A DNA stretch of 64,000 nt from Mesorhabditis belari (taxonomy: Eukaryota > Nematoda > Chromadorea > Rhabditida > Rhabditidae), in NCBI GenBank assembly GCA_958450365.1, contig CAUEEP010000742.1:1256001-1320000 (forward strand). Direction: 5' to 3'. The position numbers and the translations under genes are program-made. Below, piece after piece: positions 51,101 to 62,600 of the stretch. The notes under the pieces were generated by a model that did no database searches, was not told the origin of the DNA, and saw only the letters and a program-made list of their open reading frames with translations. The first letter of the stretch is position 1. Each line of letters opens with the position of its first letter.

Positions 51101-54100
51101 TATTTGCTTTAGTTTAGATTCTGTGCAAGTTTTCCATATCACAAACCTCAGCTGGTTGAGCGATCTTCTCGCGTAATTCCTCGAGTTTCGTCTCCTTTGC
51201 ATCAATTTCGGCTTCAAGGCTAAAATATGGGAAAATCGATGTGATTTCAAAAATTTCTAGATGTCAACTATTACTTTTAAGCTTAAAAATGAGAATTCTT
51301 GCTTTTTGTTACCGATTAGTTTTGTCTTTCTCTTCTGCGAGACTCCGTTTAGAGCTATCGACATCGTTTTTGAGAGTGGAAATCTGAGCCTCCAATGCGA
51401 GCAATTCAGTGGTTTGCGCGGTGAGGGATTCGATCTAAAATTGAGGAATTTTATAAGTTATTATTATATAAATTGTTTATAATAATTCCCAACCACTAAC
51501 CCTTTCAGTAAGCGCTTTTTCCTTCTCTTGGTGTCGCCTCTCCACTTCGTCGACGTTCCGCCGGTGCTCTGCGTCAAGCTCCTCGAGTTGTTTCTTGATC
51601 TGAAACTTTTCTTTTCCTAGCTTTTTGTTTGATATTTGAGAAATCCATTTATCTGTTTAATGGTAAAGTTTAGTTTTTAAAATATCTGAAGTAAATCCTT
51701 TCATGCAGCGTACTGGATGTCAAAAGTTGCAACAAAACAAAAAAACAATTTTCTTTTCACAAGCACATCATAATTTTCTTCTCAGCATTGCATAAAATGT
51801 GCAACAACACAACACCTTTCCATTTCACTCACCTGTATCCCGAAATCCTCGGCTTCTTTCATTTGTTGTCGACTCGCATCAGCAGCTGATCGAAGTGCCA
51901 TCAGTGAGTCCTCCGAGGTGGTCAGAGTTGACTTGATTTCGCTGTGCTCTTTTTCCGTCTAGACACAAACACGTATAGAAAACAGAAAAAAAAACACTGA
52001 GAATTCCAACTACAATCACAAACATTTGCACATAGTTTTGCATGCATTTATGTGCTCGCAAAAGTCAGCCAATCTTGAAACTTCAGCCAGTTTTGAAACT
52101 TCATCCAGTCTTGAAACTTCAGCCTCACCATGTCCAATCTTGTCTCCAATTCATCGATTCGTCGATCTCTTTCCTCCCTTTGTGTCACCAATCTGCGCAC
52201 ACTTTCTTGCAATTCCCGATTGTCCTCCTCCAATCGATGTTTCTCGTCGTCCAGATTTTGTGAGGATTTTTCCTTTTCTTCTAAAATAACTGATTGAAAA
52301 TGATTTCCATTTTTTTTCTTTCTTACCCTCAAATTGTTTAATCTGTCCCCGACTCGTCTCCGCCTCTTGCTCCAACGCGTCATACTTCTCTTGAAGGGTT
52401 GAGAGCTAGAAAAGCTTAGTAAAATCAATAATCAATAGAGATATTTCATAAAACAACTCACCCTAACAGCTGCATCATTCTCCAGTTTCCTCTTCTCAGC
52501 CAGTGCTTTTTCTTCAGCTTCTTTTAGCTGAAAAAATGGAAATGATATGATAAAAGATTCTGATAAATGTTTTAAAAAAAGCGAAAATTTAGATAGATTT
52601 CTTAAGGATAAACAAACCCTAGCTGTCGCTTCATCCTCGAGTCTCCGCTTCTCAATCAGCACCTTCTCTTCAGTCTCTTTTCGGCACTTCTCCGTAGCTT
52701 CAACCAATTTCGCGACACTTTCATCGTTTAGCTAAATCGCGATTTTAATCAAATACAAACTATACATGGTGTTCAATTAAAAAAAAAAGAAACATTTTCA
52801 ATCCCGGAATTCCTCAGAATTTTTGGTGGCTTAGAAAAGTGGTCAATGTGGTGTCATTTGTGCTTTAAAATTTTTCCATATTTTTTCACGAAAACACCAT
52901 CACTTGATAGGGGATTTCATAAGATTATGGGTACACTACTGGACAATGAAATATCATATTTGAAAAGCGATCGTCACTTAAATCCAAATTGAATAAATTT
53001 TCATCATTTACCCCATTAGTTTATCATTTTCTATATTAGTAAGCTTCGTTTTCATTAACGAAAACAGTTTAGCTGCTTAAAATTATCAATTCTCATTTTG
53101 GTACACTACTGGACAATGAAATATGATATTCGAAAAAACGATCGTCACTTTCGCGCGTCTGTAACTCCCTTGTCTTTACCGTATTTCTAAATATTAATAT
53201 TACCATTGGGTGTAGCCCTTGAAAAGAGCTTTCAGAAAATGAAATAACACTAATAGTTTTGTACTTAAAAACAAGGGAGTTACAGATGCGCGAAAGTGAC
53301 GATCGTTTTTCAAATATCATATTTCATTGTCCAGTAGTGTACCACCATGAGACCATTAATAGAGTAAAAAATTTTTTTTTTTACCATAAAGTGCAGACTT
53401 TCTACTGGCATTGTGGTTTCATATTAGAGCTATTAGAGCTATTAGAGCTATTAGAGCTATTAGAGCTAGCTAAGATTATTAATCAAACATTTTCTTGATT
53501 AGAAGTTCCTTGGAAAAAACTAGTCCTTCTCTTTGAAGACGTTGAGTTGAAAGGGCCTTATGTATGAGAGATTTAGTGCATGTTTCAAACTAATAATAAT
53601 CTGTTTAGTTAATAATCTTAGTTTATATATTCGGTCTAATATGACACCACGATGCGAGTAGAAAGTCTCCGCTTTATGGTAAAAGATTTTATCCTATTTA
53701 ATGGTCTCATGATGGTACAGTACTGGACAATGAAATATCATATTTGAAAAACGATTGTCACTTTCGCACATCTGTAACTCCCTTGTCTTTGAGTTTAAAC
53801 TATTGCGAGTGCGAGATGCGAGTAGAAAGGTTTCCGCTTTATGGTAAAAGATTTTATCCTATTAATGGTCTCATGATGGCACTCATAATCTTATGAAATC
53901 CCCTATCAAGTGATGGTGTTTTTGTGAAAAAATATGAAAAAATTTTAAAGCACAAATGATGCACAAATGAAATCACACTTCTAAGCTTTAAAGTCACCAG
54001 AAATTCTGAGGAATTCGGGTTTGAAAACGTTTTTTTATATTGAACACTCTGTAGAATAACTGAAATGTCACTTGAATTCACTGTTCTTATAAAATTTTAG

Positions 54101-57100
54101 AAACTAACCCGTTTCCTCTCATCCCTCATCTCGTCTTCCAATCGCTTCTTCTCCGCAAGCAACTCGGTCAACTTGTCCTGTTCACTTGTTTGTGCTGTGG
54201 TGAGCAGTTCAAGCCTGAAAATTTGCCGGCATTTCCTAGATAGCATTTAAAAGTCATAAAACTATTTTCTCTGTATCTCTGTATCCTATTTCTTTATCTA
54301 AGTCCTTAATTTGAACTCATATAACAACAAAAATTTTGATTCAAAATCGTACGATCAAAGAATCGAGATTGATGCTACTCTATTGCGGTTTACAGGAGCA
54401 TTAAATGATTGTAAAAATTTCCCCACCTCTCCCTTTCATTTTCTCGCTCTCCCTCAGCCACTTCGGCTCGGTTCTTCCAATCGAGGCACTCGGACTAAAT
54501 GAGAGAGCAGATTCTGGATTTTTTTTGTCAAAGAGAGTCGATTATTAACGAAAACCGCTAGCTCAGAACTTTGACTAGCCCAAAAGCCCAGACAAAGACC
54601 AAGAAAAAGACTTTGGCTTGATCTAGTCTTGGTTTTTGGCTTTTTCGGCTAAACTTGATTGTCACTGCTCTATTCAATAGCTTACAAAATGTACGTTGCT
54701 CACCTCCAGCCGATCGATTTCATCTCTCGCTGATCGGAGCTCTTGGTGCAAGGTGGTGATCTCGGATTGAAGCTCGCTGAAAAAAGCTTTGTTTTATAAA
54801 GCTTCAATTTCTATGGTATAGTAAGCGTTGTAAGTAGTTCAATCTAGTATTTGTACTATACAATTTGTAAGTTTACTTCCGGAAAAATCATTAGGCTTTG
54901 TTATTTTGTTGTTTTTTTGGCGAATAAAGGGATAGCTTTAGCGTTAATCGTTAGTTTTTTTCAAAAATTTTACCGTTTCTTTTTTAAAATCACTATAGAA
55001 AATAGTTATTTACTTACTGTTTAGAGAGTTTTTTTTTGATTTTTGATCAGAATCGAGCAAATTTCTTGAGTTTCAAGTTTTGTAAGCTAAAAGTTTTTGC
55101 GATAAAAAAGAAATCAAGGCTTTTTTCTTAAGTTTAATATTTTCTGATATAACTGGATCGCTTTTTTTTTTTAAATGATTAGTTTGTTAGTGAAAGCGAA
55201 ACCTGTTCTCGTGCCTGGCCGATTGCAGTGATGTCATCAGCGTTTTCAACTCATCCGCCACCGATGCTTTTGCCTCGAGTTTCTTCTTCTCAGCTTCGAG
55301 TTCAGCTTTCTATAAGGAAAATTTAAGGAAAATATCTCAAAAGCTTTAAAAATATCTCCAAATTACTTTGGATTTAAATCTTAGTCACCTCTAAAAGGCT
55401 AGTTTTTGATCTAATGAGCTTGTAAAAGGTGTGAATCTAGTTCATCAAGAGATTTTGCTTAAATTTTTCTTTTTTGACTATCCACTTGAAGATCTACTTA
55501 TCCTATAATAGAGAAAAATTCTAGATAAACAAGAATTACATCTATGCATTAGATGATGTGCGTTTTACCTCTCGTTCCAGCGCTCGAATCTTGCCCGCAT
55601 CATCACCAGCCTTTCGCCGTAACTCATCCAAACGTCCCTGGAGATCCGTTCTAGAAATGGATTTATAGAATTTATATAATTTATAGGATTTTATACATTA
55701 CATAGATTAAATCGTAAATTTGCATAATACAAAATTTTCTATGTAGTAATGCCTTTCTAAGTAATCTAAAATGATAGTCCAGCATAAAGAAAAAACTTTC
55801 GATTACTTTAAACTTGAACTATTACATTTGAAAGTCTAATAATTTATCATTAAAGTATCATAGGATTGGAGATTTTATAATTTTAAAAAAAAACTCACAT
55901 CTCATGCTGTTTCCCGTCAACCATTTTCTGTATCTCTTCGACTCTTTCATTTCTTCGTTGCACTTCTGCTTGTGCTTCACTCAATTTCCCCTCAAGTCCT
56001 TTCAAATGATCACACTGCGTCTCCACTTTAGACTTAAGCTCGCGGATTTGTTCCTGAACGTTATGAAAACATTTTTTTGACCTCATAACAGTTAATAAAA
56101 CATTTTACAAGTAATTCTTGATACACTTAGCTATCAAAAAAACAATAAACCCAAAGTTTTTGATCAATCAAATTAGGATTTGGAAACAAGTTTTAAGGAG
56201 GCTTGTGAGTTAAACCTGCAATTGTAGATGTTGCTCTTGATGTTTCACTTCGATTTCCTTTTCTCGAGTCTCACCAGCTACAAGCTGCTCGCGAAGTAAA
56301 GTCACCTGAAGAATTGATTTTAAAACATTCGCGACGAACTGACCCACCGATTGGTTTAAGTCAAAATTTAGTGAAACCCAATGGACAGATTAAGCTGTAA
56401 ATTTGTATCTAGGGGTTTTCGGGATCGGGAAATTCGAATCCGGTATTAGTTTTTGACTAGAGAAACCCCAAATACTCGAAATAGGAGGTGCTCGTTTCGG
56501 TCATTTTGAGGAGTTCTCAACTTTGACATTAAAGAAACTTTTCTCCTAGTTGATCGATTTTGATGCTTTTGATATTAAAGGATTCCCTGAGAGCTCTTCT
56601 AATAAAAAAGTGAAAAGAGATCGCAAAAAAAAAAAAAAATGTTGAAAAATAACAAAGTTATTCATTTTTTTTCTGAAAAAAATTCCGGTTATTTTGAAAA
56701 ATTTTCATGTTTACATAATCGCGTGGCTTCTGGCAAAGGGTTTTGATATATATGCACTATAAATGCAAAAGATTTTCCATCATTTTGATCACTTTTGGGT
56801 TTAATTACCCAGCATTGCTTTAGCAACATAAAATTTAGTGTTTGCATACCGTAAATACTGTAATAGTACCCCACCACCATGATGACGGTGCGGAGTGTTG
56901 CGTAGTCTAACTTTGAACGAGTTTTTCTCGACACTGGTTTATGCTAAAATGCGCGTTTAGGTATCAAAAAAATAGCTGAAATTCAGGGCTATTTTTTTTC
57001 ATACTAAAGACGCATTTTTTGAAAGTACGGGCGCTTTGAAAAAAATGAAATACTAAAAAACTTTTGCGACTACGCGACTGTACGAGGGGGAGTGGGGTAC

Positions 57101-60100
57101 TATTACAGTATTTATGGTAAGTATTTCGGTCGCATTCGGTTTTCTCATCCCGGAAAACCCCCGGAACCACGTTTTCATCTTGTTCAAATCGATTTTCCAG
57201 CTAAAGTACGCGCTACTACTATTTCCGATCTCTTTAGTTCAAAAAATAAAACCGGATTCGAATTCCTCACCCCAAAAAAACCTGTGGGTAAAAATTTTCT
57301 GATCTAGCATAGAAATCTATCGTCCGTATAGTCAGTTAAGCGAAAAATGGCTTCGTTTTGAATGTGTTATTCAGCTGATTTATTTTTTTTTGCGTACCTG
57401 TTCAGTCTGTGATCCACTTTGTGTCTCCAATTGCTTTTGCAATGAAAGCGCTCTCCTTGCCTCTGTCTCCGCTAAAGCTCTCGCCGTTTGCCCCTCGGCT
57501 TCAGCGATCTCCAATTGGGATTCCAAAGAGTTCACCCGAGTGCGGTAGCTCTTAAAAAAGCTCTACTTTCAAGGAAAGACGTTTTATACTCTGGAACTAG
57601 TCGATTTTCTCTTCTTTCCCATTTCTACTCACCTCAACTTCTTGATCTCGTTCGTTTGAGTGCTTCTGCATTATCTCGAGTTTCTCATGCAAGCGTTGAA
57701 CTTCTGAGTGAAGAGTCGCCTCCTTTGAACGCAATGATTCGAGCTCGTGTTGGAGTTCCTAAAAAAACGGGACTTACAACTGCTTGAAGTTAACATTATG
57801 TCTTACAAAATTTGTCAAATGAATAAAACTAACCCGAATGGTCTTCTCGTGTTTCTCAAGTTTCTCACTTTTCTCTGTCAAATCAATTTGTAAATCAGTT
57901 GCCCTGGCCTCTTCAGCTCTTTCCGTTTTGTTAGCAATCTCCAAGACATTCTCAGCCTCTTTTTTCGCTGCCGAGGCCTCAATCTCAAGAGCTGCTACCT
58001 GAAAAATGACTTTCTTAATGTATCTAAGAGTTATGTAGACCAATAAAATGTATTTTTAAACTTAAAAAAACCCTACTCGATCCTCGGCTGTCTGCAATCG
58101 ATCCCTCCACTCGTCGACTTTCCGCTGTGCGTCCATGTCCGACTCAGTGGCCTCGCGTCGAAGTTTAGACTCTAACTAAACATTTGACTGTAGTTAGATT
58201 AAGATTAGTCTAACATTTTTGTGTTCCTAGTGATCGTGATTTACAAATGGATCTTAATTAGAAGAAAAATAGACTAGAAGAGTTTTTCGGTTACCTCTCT
58301 AGACTCGGCGCGCGTCTGATCAAGCTGTGTGGTGAGAAGGGCGAGTTTCGCGACGAGTTCTCCATTCTAAATCATTTTCAATCAATCTCTTTAGGCAATA
58401 TTTTCAAAGAAAGGTTTACCAAAACGGTTTAGTAGAAAGGCTCATTGTTTCTAATGTACTTATTCTAGGGAAGTTGTGAAAAAGGTAAAATAAACATTGA
58501 CCAAAAAAAGGTATAACAAACCTTATCCTCGACACTCTTCACCCGATCTCTCCACTCATCAGATTTCTTCTTCGATTCGACCTCGCTATCGGTGGCCTCT
58601 CTACGGAGCTTTGTTTCAGCCTGAAAAAAAGAACTTTAAATTAAACCTTAGTCTAGAAAGATTGTGTTTCTAGCATTTTCGAGCACAAAGTAAAGTTGGT
58701 TAAAACTTTTTGCTCACCTCTCTCATGTCAGTCTTCGCATGGTCCAGCAGTGAGTTTAGTTGCGCTAACTTTGCTAGCAATTCGCCGTTCTGAAAATTCA
58801 GGATTTGAAGATTTTCTTGTAACATCGTTGAGATTTATGGAAAGCTGGACTTATGAAAGAAGCAAGAAAATGGGCATATTGAAAAAGCTAATGACTGGAG
58901 AAAGATTTTGTTTAAAAAAAGCCTCAATAGAGTCATCGTTGAGGCTAATGGAAAGCTGAACTTATGAAAAGCTGGACTTATGGAAGAAGCAAGAAAATGG
59001 GCATATTGAAAAAGCTAATGACTGAACAAATCAACAATCCTTTTACTTACTGACATTCTATTTATGAGAAAACTGTACCAAACTTATTATTCTTGAACTG
59101 TGGTAACTAAAACTTGCACTCACCTCCCGTTTCGAGTCCTCGAAATCCCTTGTGATTCTTGTTCTCGACTCGAGCGCTTCCCTCTCTTCTCTTTTCAACT
59201 TCTCCTCAATCTCCAAACGTTCTCGATTTGTCACCTCCAATTTAGCCGTGAAATCAGCCAACTGCTTCTTGAGAGATAAAACCTAGAAACTATTGATAAA
59301 CAACTCTACAAAATCTCTTTGTTACCCTCCGAAAGTATATTTATAACAAGTACGCACCTCAGTCTCGGCTTCTTTCGTCTGTTTGTCCAATCTCCATTGC
59401 AAATCTTGTACCTCTTGCTCTAGTCGTCCTTTCTCTTCAGCTAATTTCTGGATTTGACTTGTGTCAACCTTAGCGGGTTCCTGGAAATGAATTTAATGTA
59501 TTAATGTAATGTTGATGAAATGAAATTCGAAACTTTACCTTTGCCAACATCAATGATTGCAGTGCAGCCGATTTCAACTCGATCTCTTTCTCGAGCTCTC
59601 GTTTCTCGTTGACAAGCGATTTCTTCTCAATCTAAATTCTCATTTCATTTTCAAATTAACATGTACTTTTATATGTACTTTATGTACTTTTATTCTAAAA
59701 CCTCAAAAACCCTACCTCAAATGTGTTCTTTTGCAACTCCAAATCTTGTTGTAATCGCCGCTGCAAATCTTCAATTTTTCGCTGATTTTCCTTGCTGCTA
59801 CTAGCCTAAATATAAATTAAACGGTAAAACTGAATCTAGAAATATTGATCTCACCTCAGCATCGGAGGCTTGCCTCTTGAATTGATCCCTTTCCCCAGAT
59901 AAACGCTCATTCTCACTCTGACTCTCAGCCAATTGCCCGATCAACGAGTTGAGCTGTAAATAAGAATAAATTAAGTTTTGTTCAAGATAAAAAGAAAAGA
60001 AAAAAAATGAACTAATTAGGGTGCTTTAAATCTATAAAGATTAAGCCTATGGTAGAGAGATTTAGTCGCAAATTATGTAGCAAAACGATTTTCAAGTTCA

Positions 60101-60893
60101 CAAGTAAAAACACTAATGAGTTTAGTATTTTGATCATAAATCACCTGCATGAAAAGCTCTTGTTGCTCGTTTTCCTGTCTGTCGAGCTGTTGGGCAAGGT
60201 CGCGCTGAAGGTAAATTGATTTTAGATTAGAACATTTCACATCTTATTCTTAAGCTAATTAAACAAAGAATGACGTGATGAGATCAATAAAGTTAAAGTT
60301 AAAGTTAAAGTTAAAGTTAAAATAATGTTACCTTTTCGGCCATCAGCGATTGCACGTCGGCGGGCAGTCGGCTTTCGAGTTGTTTCTTCTGGGTTTCCCA
60401 TTGTATCCTAAAATTTAGACTTTAGTTGAATTAGCTTAAGAAAAATGATCGCAAATCTCGGGGTAGGCTAGTTTCCGCAACAGGGTCATTTGCGCAACTC
60501 GCCATAACTTTCTTCTAAGTCTGACAATCTTTATGATTTTGGTGCCATTTTGTTGCACTTATTGAGATCTACAAAATGACATTAAAATCATAAAGATTGG
60601 CCGACTTAGAAGTAAGTTATGGTGAGTTGCGCAAATGACCCTGTTGCGGAAACTAGCCTACCCCCAAATCTCTGGTAATCGCAAGAAATGACCCACCTAT
60701 CTTTGTCCGCTTTCTGCACTCTTTTCTTCAGCGTTTCCACCTCATTCGTTCGATCCTTGAGCTCTTTCTAAAAAGAAAAATTTGTATAAAAAGTAAAAAA
60801 AGTAAAACAACGGGTTTTTCTTGATGTTTTACAATGTTTTAAACAATTTTCTTTCATTTACCCGAATGCTATCGACCTCTTTGAGACTGATCA
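48122..60893 (-). CDS. Large coiled-coil protein, rootletin-like candidate (35 exons, about 1,202 aa)
   Basis: Exons, 5' to 3': 60893-60861, 60767-60697, 60407-60332, 60204-60145, 59953-59855, 59805-59716, 59631-59539, 59480-59358, 59282-59124, 58789-58718, 58620-58522, 58366-58295, 58175-58077, 57998-57834, 57758-57633, 57550-57398, 56305-56216, 56053-55899, 55650-55569, 55309-55203, 54776-54704, 54494-54427, 54214-54109, 52731-52618, 52527-52462, 52405-52327, 52280-52129, 51958-51833, 51599-51501, 51434-51313, 51219-51147, 51086-50977, 50704-50579, 48461-48366 and 48296-48122; 1,203 codons, all phases consistent. Nearly the whole protein is charged heptad-repeat coiled coil (e.g. KLRAVESERNRLAQDLEEA). 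Only the last 50 residues are non-helical and serine-rich (TRTVSNMSRMSYSES). Such architecture fits ciliary rootletin (CHE-10) or another scaffold; I cannot decide which. The first exon is uncertain because no clear acceptor precedes the ATG. Confidence 0.8.
48657..50395 (+). CDS. Small single-pass membrane protein (6 exons, 147 aa), nested gene
   Basis: Exons: 48657-48693, 48864-48937, 49650-49742, 49838-49909, 50152-50267 and 50344-50395 (148 codons, phases consistent). One hydrophobic helix covers about residues 5-27 (SIVIIIADLILLC), followed by a basic RHREYK stop-transfer. The protein is therefore probably anchored by its N-terminus with a cytosolic C-terminus. The tail is acidic and helical (SDEEILAEYEKDW, then KEDEDELCRFFLRNYMSRF and EQQMMASIGMK). 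I do not recognise the family. The whole gene lies inside intron 48462-50578 of the coiled-coil gene, on the opposite strand. Intron 2 holds a 630-bp GTTGCTGTTGTTTTT array, and the 260-codon leucine/phenylalanine frame across it is an artefact. Strong codon-level coherence and clean GT-AG sites make the model solid. Confidence 0.8.
48945..49582. repeat. GTTGCTGTTGTTTTT trinucleotide-based array
   Basis: TTG/CTG/TTT triplets in higher-order units of 15-36 bp fill intron 2 of the nested membrane-protein gene. On the minus strand it is CAA/CAG/AAA. Confidence 0.95.
50721..50882. repeat. AAGAAGATTTTA minisatellite
   Basis: Thirteen 12-bp units (GAAGATTTTAAA, GAAGACTTTACA) in the coiled-coil intron between exons 50977-51086 and 50579-50704. 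Confidence 0.9.
52798..54035. mobile_element. Nested inverted-repeat elements in a coiled-coil intron
   Basis: The outer arms (CCCGGAATTCCTCAGAATTT at 52803 to about 52928, mirrored at 53876-54030) enclose two more layers. One is a middle pair around ACCATAAAGTGCAGACTTTC / GAAAGTCTCCGCTTTATGGT with CCATTAATAG / ATTTAATGG. The other is GGACAATGAAATAT MITE ends at 52930, 53102-53342 and 53713. ATTAGAGCT units sit at 53425-53465. The order suggests repeated insertion of one family into another. Confidence 0.85.
53102..53342. mobile_element. Complete GGACAATGAAATAT MITE
   Basis: It starts TACACTACTGGACAATGAAA and ends with its reverse complement at 53342. Both arms continue through CGATCGTCACTTTCGCGCGT and meet in an AT-rich centre. 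It is the reference copy for the interrupted one in pha-4 (32988-33265). Confidence 0.92.
56798..56811 (+). other. SL1-like 14-mer
   Basis: GGTTTAATTACCCA equals the first 14 bases of the nematode SL1 leader, but it then diverges and has no leader-RNA splice donor after position 22. It may be a decayed SL RNA copy or chance. It lies in a coiled-coil intron, 36 bp before a MITE. Confidence 0.25.
56847..57119. mobile_element. MITE of the TACCGTAAATACTGTA family, copy 3
   Basis: Same ends and core as the copies at 17428-17701 and 20321-20594. It lies inside the 1.1 kb coiled-coil intron 56306-57397. Confidence 0.92.
58800..59030. repeat. Duplicated intronic segment
   Basis: TGGACTTATGAAAGAAGCAA and AATGGGCATATTGAAAAAGC occur at about 58842-58900 and 58970-59030, with a GAGGCTAATGGAAAGCTG variant between. 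Within a coiled-coil intron. Confidence 0.75.
60461..60664. mobile_element. Near-perfect 200-bp palindromic MITE
   Basis: It reads GGGTAGGCTAGTTTCCGCAA on one arm and TTGCGGAAACTAGCCTACCC on the other. The internal GCGCAACTCGCCATAAC and CTTTATGATTTT arms meet at AGATCT. It lies in the coiled-coil intron 60408-60696. Related copies are at 44738-45094. Confidence 0.95.
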
Positions 60894-61184
60894 TCGCCTC
60901 CGAAGGGGCATTTGGCAACTTTGATGAGAGAATTTTTTAAAGTTTTGCAAAATTTCGAGAAATTTTGAGAAATTTTAAGAAATTTCTTTCCAATTCCAAT
61001 TCCAATTATTTGCTTTATAGAATTTTATCGAATTCTCATTTGTGCATAGAAAATCTCCTAAAAAAAAACAAAATTTTTGATGAAACAAAATGGAAAAGCA
61101 ACGAAATTATGGAAAACTTTCAACAAAAAGCAATTTTTTTGAATAATATTATTTAGAAAACGCTTAAAGAAACGTTGAATTCTC

Positions 61185-61973
61185 GAGCTGAATTCTAACG
61201 CACTGAATTCTCGTGCTGAATTCTAGCGCATTTAATCATCGAGCTGAATTCTAGCGCATTGAATCCTCATGTTTCTCGTTATTTATCGATGTTTTATTTG
61301 GAGAAAGCAAGAATTTGTGGTCAGGCGGTGGTCAATTGAAACTATTAAAAAACATTGTCAATTTTTTCGAAATTCTCTCAAAATTGCCTTAATTTCATTT
61401 AAAATCTATAAGCAATATCTAAATAAGCAAAAAAAAAAACTTTTAACCCAGCTGCATTTAACGTATCAATCAAGAAATAAAGATCGAAAAAAAAGAGAAG
61501 AAAAGAGAAAAGTCGGTTTGCGAGAAGAAAATGACAACAATCATCAAGGTCGTCAGCTGATTTTAAGGGTAAAAAAGAATGGAAGAATGAAAACAGTTGA
61601 TTAACACAAGCAAAAACAGGTGTCACTTTTGGTACTTTCTAAGAGTTTGTCCAGAAATTCAACCTTTGTCCAAGGTTGAAATAAAAACATTGAAATGGTA
61701 GAAATTGAAAAAAATAAAGTGCTTTCTGATAAAATAAAGGATAAAAATAGAAATGTTTCAATCTTGGAATGGGTTGAAGAAAATTTATTTCAAAAAAAGA
61801 TCGATACCCGGATCGATTGGTTATTTGTTTCATAGAAAAGAGAAAAAAAGAAAGGAGGCGAGTCACCCGAGACAGTCTTTTTGTGAAATGAAAGGGAAAG
61901 AAAGAAAGAAAGAAAGAAAGAAAGAAATAAAGAAAGCAAGAAAGAAAGCAAGAAAGAAAGAAATAAAGAAAGC

Positions 61974-62005
<32 letters not shown>

Positions 62006-62600
62006 AATAAAGAAAGCAAGAAAGAAAGAAAGCAAGAAAGCAAGAAAGAAAGCAAGAAAAAAAGAAAAGAAAGAAATAAAGAAATAAAGAAATAAAGAAA
62101 GGAAGAAAGCATGAAAGAAATGAAAAAGGCATATGTTTAAGAAATTTTGAAGTTTATTAAATGGAAAGCTTGACCTCTGTGACAGCTAGAAGCTGCTGTT
62201 AAAGCTAAATAATTTGATAACTAAATAACTTTCTTAGCTAAATAGTCAAGTCTAGATTAATGGGGTTAAGGCTAAGAAAATGTTGAGGTAACCCTACGAA
62301 TGTTTACCCATTTCCTCTTTCCCATTCTTTTTACTCTTTTCCGGACAAGCGCCTGACCACAAATTCTTGCTTTCTCCAAATAAAACATCGATAAATAACG
62401 AGAAACATGAGGATTAAATGCGCTAGAATTCAGCTCGAGAATTCAATGCGCTAGAATTCAGCTCGAGAATTCAATGCGCTAGAATTCAGCTCGAGAATTC
62501 AATACGCTAGAATTCAGCTCGAGAATTCAATACGCTAGAATTCAGCTCGAGAATTCAATGCGCTAGAATTCAGCTCGAGAATTCAGTGCGCTAGAAAGGA
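61185..62600. mobile_element. 1.4 kb fold-back element with repeated ends
   Basis: The left arm (61185-61330) and right arm (62345-62600) are inverted copies. Outer parts consist of GAATTCTCGAGCTGAATTCT units, about four on the left and seven on the right. Inner parts share CATGTTTCTCGTTATTTATC and AAAGCAAGAATTTGTGGTCA. The core has no transposase-like frame and includes a GAAA microsatellite. Confidence 0.85.
61896..62118. repeat. GAAA/GCAA microsatellite
   Basis: AGAAAGAAAGAAAGCAAGAA-type run inside the fold-back element. Lysine-rich and phenylalanine/leucine-rich frames here are artefacts. Confidence 0.95.
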
